Notes under the pieces: model-generated
The model's database searches: none
The model's input: the letters and a program-made list of their open reading frames with translations, nothing else
Told to the model about the DNA's origin: nothing
Shown here: in pieces, positions 14,122 through 16,764 of the stretch
Layout of the letters: every line of letters starts with the position of its first letter
Position numbering within the stretch: the first letter of the stretch is position 1
NCBI GenBank assembly: GCA_944385595.1
Contig: CALWXY010000165.1
Span: forward strand, 1 to 16,764
Reading direction: 5' to 3'
Source of the DNA: an uncultured Oscillospiraceae bacterium
Lineage (GTDB): Bacteria; Bacillota; Clostridia; Oscillospirales; Oscillospiraceae
Length of the DNA: 16,764 bases
Translations under genes and position numbers: made by a program

Positions 14122-14150
14122 ATTCTACAATATCGTCACATTTGCGTCAA
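14122..14150 (-). promoter_or_regulatory. sigma-A promoter of the AI-2E family gene
   Basis: TTGACG (14150-14145), a 17-base spacer and TAGAAT (14127-14122). The predicted start near 14115 is the main argument for translation from TTG 14099. Confidence 0.8.
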
Positions 14151-14177
14151 CATCGACAGCGCTCCGACACTGCAAAA

Positions 14178-14219
14178 AGCCCCGCACACCGCGCGCCTCG
14201 GCGCGCTATGTGCGGGGCT
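14178..14219 (-). terminator. intrinsic terminator of the P-loop protein gene
   Basis: An 11-bp outer stem (14178-14188 with 14209-14219) encloses a perfect inner GCGCGC/GCGCGC stem with a 4-base loop. On the minus strand TTTTT follows. It lies about 20 bases past the stop codon at 14240. Confidence 0.88.
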
Positions 14220-14239
14220 GATGCCTTTTTGAGTTCTAT

Positions 14240-14650
14240 TTAAAAGAATTTGGTGATGCTGTCGGGCAGGCCGGCAACATCTGCGCTGGCGCTGATGGTG
14301 AACTTGACGTTCTCCTTCTCGCTGAACTCATCCAGCCAGGCCAGCATGGCGGCGACACTGTCGTTGGAGGTGTCGTCGAGCATTCTGAAGAAGTTATCGA
14401 TAAACACATGGGTTATATCATAGTTACCGGCATGAATGCCGCTGACAAAGCCCTTGAACATCTGATTGGTGCAGATGTTGTAATCACTGCCGTGCACGAG
14501 ACGGACGGTGTACGGGATATCGTAAATGAGCTTTTTATCCTTGTCAATGAAAATGATGTCTCCGTTCTCGCTGTCAATGGCCGCTTTCAGAAGATCCATC
14601 ATCTTCTTGGTCTTGCCGGAGCCCTTGAGACCCATGATAAGTTTAACCAA
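14240..14650 (-). CDS. Small P-loop NTPase of unknown function
   Basis: This gene encodes 136 residues if TTG 14650 is the start (MVKLIMGLKGSGKTKK), with AAGGAG 10 bases upstream. GTG 14659 is also in frame but only one base from that site. Residues 7-14 (GLKGSGKT) are a Walker A motif, and THVFIDNF is a likely Walker B. There is no helicase, kinase-lid or membrane region, so it is a minimal ATP/GTP-binding protein. I do not recognise a named family, although similar short proteins seem common in Clostridia. Its codon use differs from its neighbours: the isoleucines I checked use ATC/ATT, not the ATA common elsewhere in the window. That may reflect high expression or separate ancestry. It has its own promoter and terminator. 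Confidence 0.8.
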   Translation of the reverse strand: MVKLIMGLKGSGKTKKMMDLLKAAIDSENGDIIFIDKDKKLIYDIPYTVRLVHGSDYNICTNQMFKGFVSGIHAGNYDITHVFIDNFFRMLDDTSNDSVAAMLAWLDEFSEKENVKFTISASADVAGLPDSITKFF

Positions 14651-14708
14651 ATGAACCACGCTCCTTCTAATGTTTAAAGCACCTCAGCGTTATCTGTGGT
14701 ACAGCCCT

Positions 14709-14737
14709 ATGTTACCATCTTTTTGCCAAAACTTCAA
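14709..14737 (-). promoter_or_regulatory. sigma-A promoter of the P-loop protein gene
   Basis: TTGAAG (14737-14732), a 17-base spacer and TAACAT (14714-14709) with an extended TG. It sits between the pgi stop codon and the P-loop gene and leaves a leader of about 50 bases. Confidence 0.75.
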
Positions 14738-14766
14738 CGGCATTTTACACTTTTTCCAAAACTTCA
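14726..14766. repeat. 11-bp direct repeat spaced 30 bp
   Basis: CCAAAACTTCA occurs at 14726-14736 and 14756-14766, each preceded by a T-run. The first copy covers the -35 box of the P-loop gene promoter and the second covers the last codons of pgi. Start-to-start spacing is about three helical turns. Confidence 0.5.
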
Positions 14767-16044
14767 TTCGGCGCCGGGTTTGCCGAGCATTTTGAACATG
14801 TTTTTCTTGTACGCCTCGACGCCGGGCTGGTCGAAGGGGTTCACGCCGGAGATATAGCCCGATATGGCGCAGGCCATCTCAAAGAAGCACACCAGCGCGG
14901 CGAAGCCCTCCTCGTCCCTCCTCGGGACGCTCACGCCTATATTCGGCACGCCGCCGGAGATATGCGCCGCCTTGACGGCGTCGCGCGCTATGCGGCACAC
15001 CTCGCCGAAGCCGCGGCCCGCGAGGTAATTCAGCCCGTCGGGGTCGCCCATGGCAAAGGGCACCTCGAACTTCGTGAGGTCCTCGTCGAAGCTCACGATG
15101 GTCTCCATCATGGTGCGGGGGCCGTCCTGTATGTACTGGCCCATGGAGTGCAGATCGGCGGTGAGCTCGACGGAGGCCGGGAACACGCCCACGCCGTTTT
15201 TGCCCTCGCTCTCGCCGTAGAGCTGCTTCCACCACTCGCCCATGAATCTGAAGCGCGGCTCGTAGCAGCCGAGGATCTCTATGCCGCGCCCGCCCCGGTA
15301 GAGCGCCTGGCGCACCGCCGCGTACTGCCACGCGGGGTTCTCCGGGCTGCGGAGATCCAGCTCCTGCATCTCCTTTATGGCGGCGTCGATGACGCGGCGG
15401 ACGTCTATGCCCGCCACGGCCATGGGCAGCAGGCCGACCGCGGAGAGCACGCTGTATCTGCCGCCGACGTCGTCCGGCACGACGAAGCACTCGCAGCCCT
15501 CGGCGTCGGCCAGGGACTTGAGCGCGCCGCGGTGCGCGTCCGTCGTCGCGTATATGCGCTTTCTCGCGCCGGCGGCGCCGTACTTCTGCTCGAGCAGGCC
15601 CTTGAACACGCGGAACGAGAGCGCGGGCTCCAGCGTCGTGCCCGACTTCGAGATGACGTTCACCGAGAAGTCCCTGTCGCCTATGGCGGCTATGGTCTCG
15701 TTGAGCGCGTCGGGCGAGAGGCCGCAGCCGGAGAAGTACACGTCGGGCGAGCCGGCGCGCTCCGGCGAAGCGAGCAGCTCTATCGCCGCGCGGGCGCCGA
15801 GGTATGAGCCGCCTATTCCGATGACGACCAGCGCCTCGGAATTCTTCCGAATCCGCTCGGCGGCGGCGACTATGCTTTTGAGCTCAGTGTCCTTTATCAG
15901 CTGCGGCAGAGTGAGCCAGCCGGTGAATTCGCTGCCGGGCCCGCTTCCGTCAGCCAGAGTTCTGTGCGCTTCGGCGGCGAGGGAGTAGTCCGGCCCCGCG
16001 GAGTTGAGAAATCCCAGAGCGCCGGAGAGATCGACCTTTACCAT
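14764..16044 (-). CDS. pgi: Glucose-6-phosphate isomerase
   Basis: This gene encodes 426 residues and interconverts glucose-6-phosphate and fructose-6-phosphate in the cytoplasm. The start is ATG 16044, with AAGGAG 9 bases upstream; the in-frame ATG 16053 lies directly against that site. VVIGIGGSYLGARA (73-86) and VISKSGTTLEPALSFR (130-145) form the sugar-phosphate (SIS) site. GESEGKNG (277-284) contains the catalytic Glu280. His299 in TADLHSMGQ and a lysine in VEAYKKNMF (409-417) complete the active site. The length fits the short Firmicutes form (~430-450). It is monocistronic with a strong promoter; no clear terminator hairpin follows. Confidence 0.96.
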   Translation of the reverse strand: MVKVDLSGALGFLNSAGPDYSLAAEAHRTLADGSGPGSEFTGWLTLPQLIKDTELKSIVAAAERIRKNSEALVVIGIGGSYLGARAAIELLASPERAGSPDVYFSGCGLSPDALNETIAAIGDRDFSVNVISKSGTTLEPALSFRVFKGLLEQKYGAAGARKRIYATTDAHRGALKSLADAEGCECFVVPDDVGGRYSVLSAVGLLPMAVAGIDVRRVIDAAIKEMQELDLRSPENPAWQYAAVRQALYRGGRGIEILGCYEPRFRFMGEWWKQLYGESEGKNGVGVFPASVELTADLHSMGQYIQDGPRTMMETIVSFDEDLTKFEVPFAMGDPDGLNYLAGRGFGEVCRIARDAVKAAHISGGVPNIGVSVPRRDEEGFAALVCFFEMACAISGYISGVNPFDQPGVEAYKKNMFKMLGKPGAE

Positions 16045-16081
16045 TGAACGCATCTCCTTATCATTTGACTTTTATATAACG

Positions 16082-16110
16082 ATTTTACAACAGCCCTCTC
16101 TCTTTTTCAA
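16082..16110 (-). promoter_or_regulatory. sigma-A promoter of pgi
   Basis: TTGAAA (16110-16105), a 17-base spacer and TAAAAT (16087-16082). Transcription would start near 16075, about 30 bases before the ATG at 16044. The remaining gap to 16190 shows no gene and no clear terminator. Confidence 0.85.
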
Positions 16111-16190
16111 CCACATTTTCGTCTCTTTTTTTGTCGAAGTGGGGCGAAACGCACAATTTTAACCTCAAATTCACCTGCAAATGGGGCTTC

Positions 16191-16764
16191 TCAGCAGAAC
16201 AGCGCCGCCGCAAGTCCCATAAATATACCCAGCGGCGAGCGCCGCGCCACCGTCTCCGGCGCGCACAGCGGCAGCACCGCCGCCTCCTCGCCGTTCATCA
16301 GCACCCGCACCCGGCCAAGCTCCTGGCCCTCCAGAACAGGCGCCTCCACGCTCTCCGGCAGCTCTATCTCGTAGCTTATAGACCCGAGCTCCGTCTTGTG
16401 CAGCAGCATATACTGCTCGCCCGACTGCTCCGGCTGAACGCTGTCCACCGTCCCGACGCGCACCCGCACCGGCGGTATGGCCGCGTCGGGCGTCAGCTTC
16501 ACAAGCTGGTAGGCCGCGAAGCCGTAGTCCAAAAGCGCCGCCGCCTCGCCAAAGCGCGTCTCGCTGTCGGAGCTGCCCATCACCACCGCTATGAACACCG
16601 TATCTCCGCGCTCAGCCGTCGCCGCGAGGCAGTGCCCCGCCGCGCTCGTGTAGCCCGTCTTGAGGCCGGTCCAGCCCTCGTAGCGGTGTATCAGCCCGTT
16701 GGGGTGGTTCAGCCCAAACTCGCCGTTTCACACCGCGTCCATCCAACTGCCCGGGGAGGCCTTT
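16191..16764 (-). pseudogene. D-alanyl-D-alanine carboxypeptidase (DacF/PBP5 type), 3' part with in-frame TGA
   Basis: The minus-strand frame from the right edge to the stop at 16191 reads as the C-terminal part of a penicillin-binding carboxypeptidase, which trims the terminal D-Ala of peptidoglycan stem peptides outside the membrane. Translation gives SPGSWMDAV, a stop (TGA 16730-16728), then NGEFGLNHPNG and WTGLKTGYTSAAGHCLA, which contains the KTG box. A PBP5_C-like beta domain follows (~16480-16260), then a short hydrophobic C-terminus (SPLGIFMGLAAALFC) that could anchor it. The family usually has Arg at the stop position, so CGA to TGA is the simplest change. The gene may be broken in this strain, or the base may be a sequencing error near the end. 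The SxxK and SxN motifs lie beyond the window. Read only after the stop, the product would be non-functional. Confidence 0.75.

Noticed and set aside
16728..16730. Selenocysteine or reassigned TGA in the carboxypeptidase
   Set aside because: The family has an ordinary residue (Arg) here and no catalytic role for Sec, and TGA is used as a normal stop in several neighbours.

Overview
The window reads as bacterial chromosome from a GC-rich anaerobic Firmicute, most likely a Clostridia/Oscillospirales-type gut organism (inference). The reasons are the Fe-S-rich CooF/CooS-type cluster, AGGAGG-like ribosome binding sites, sigma-A promoters with 17-bp spacers, RCC1 and 'stalk' domain surface proteins, and heavy ATA isoleucine codon use despite high GC. 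Almost everything is on the minus strand; only a leucine-rich-repeat protein (488-1390) and a cysteine desulfurase (11699-12835) are on the plus strand. I see no tRNA, rRNA, CRISPR array, insertion sequence or phage gene.

Layout. 1-400: 5' part of a 2H-phosphoesterase-like gene (minus), divergent from the LRR protein. 1437-3095: an exported seven-repeat RCC1 propeller protein with two C-terminal stalk-type domains, sharing a bidirectional terminator with the LRR gene. 3182-7515: a tight five-gene redox operon transcribed right to left: a CooF-like four-cluster ferredoxin, a short CooS-like (carbon monoxide dehydrogenase family) protein, a ferredoxin fused to an unknown domain, a 213-residue unknown protein with conserved-looking Cys/His motifs, and a NAD(P)/FAD oxidoreductase. 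7739-10248: a serine biosynthesis operon, serC-serA, followed by a free-standing FakA/YloV C-terminal-like domain. 10338-11621: the tRNA methylthiotransferase mtaB, divergent from the cysteine desulfurase. 12819-14099: an AI-2E/PerM family membrane protein overlapping the desulfurase tail to tail. 14240-14650: a small P-loop protein. 14764-16044: glucose-6-phosphate isomerase. 16191-16764: the 3' part of a DacF/PBP5-type D-Ala-D-Ala carboxypeptidase carrying an in-frame TGA.

How the genes work together. serC and serA catalyse successive steps of phosphoserine synthesis from 3-phosphoglycerate; pgi serves upper glycolysis. The desulfurase supplies sulfur of the kind MtaB and the many Fe-S proteins need. 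The five-gene redox operon is the most interesting part. It has the architecture of a CooS-CooF-NAD(P)H oxidoreductase electron chain, but by eye the CooS-like subunit keeps only the B-cluster cysteines. It has lost the D-cluster cysteines and apparently several C-cluster ligands, and it travels with two proteins I cannot assign. It is probably not an ordinary CO dehydrogenase, and its substrate is unknown.

Regulation. Promoters with good -35 and -10 boxes can be read for seven genes or operons. The redox operon is different: it has a perfect TATAAT but no recognisable -35, and a hairpin in its leader. Strong intrinsic terminators separate most units.
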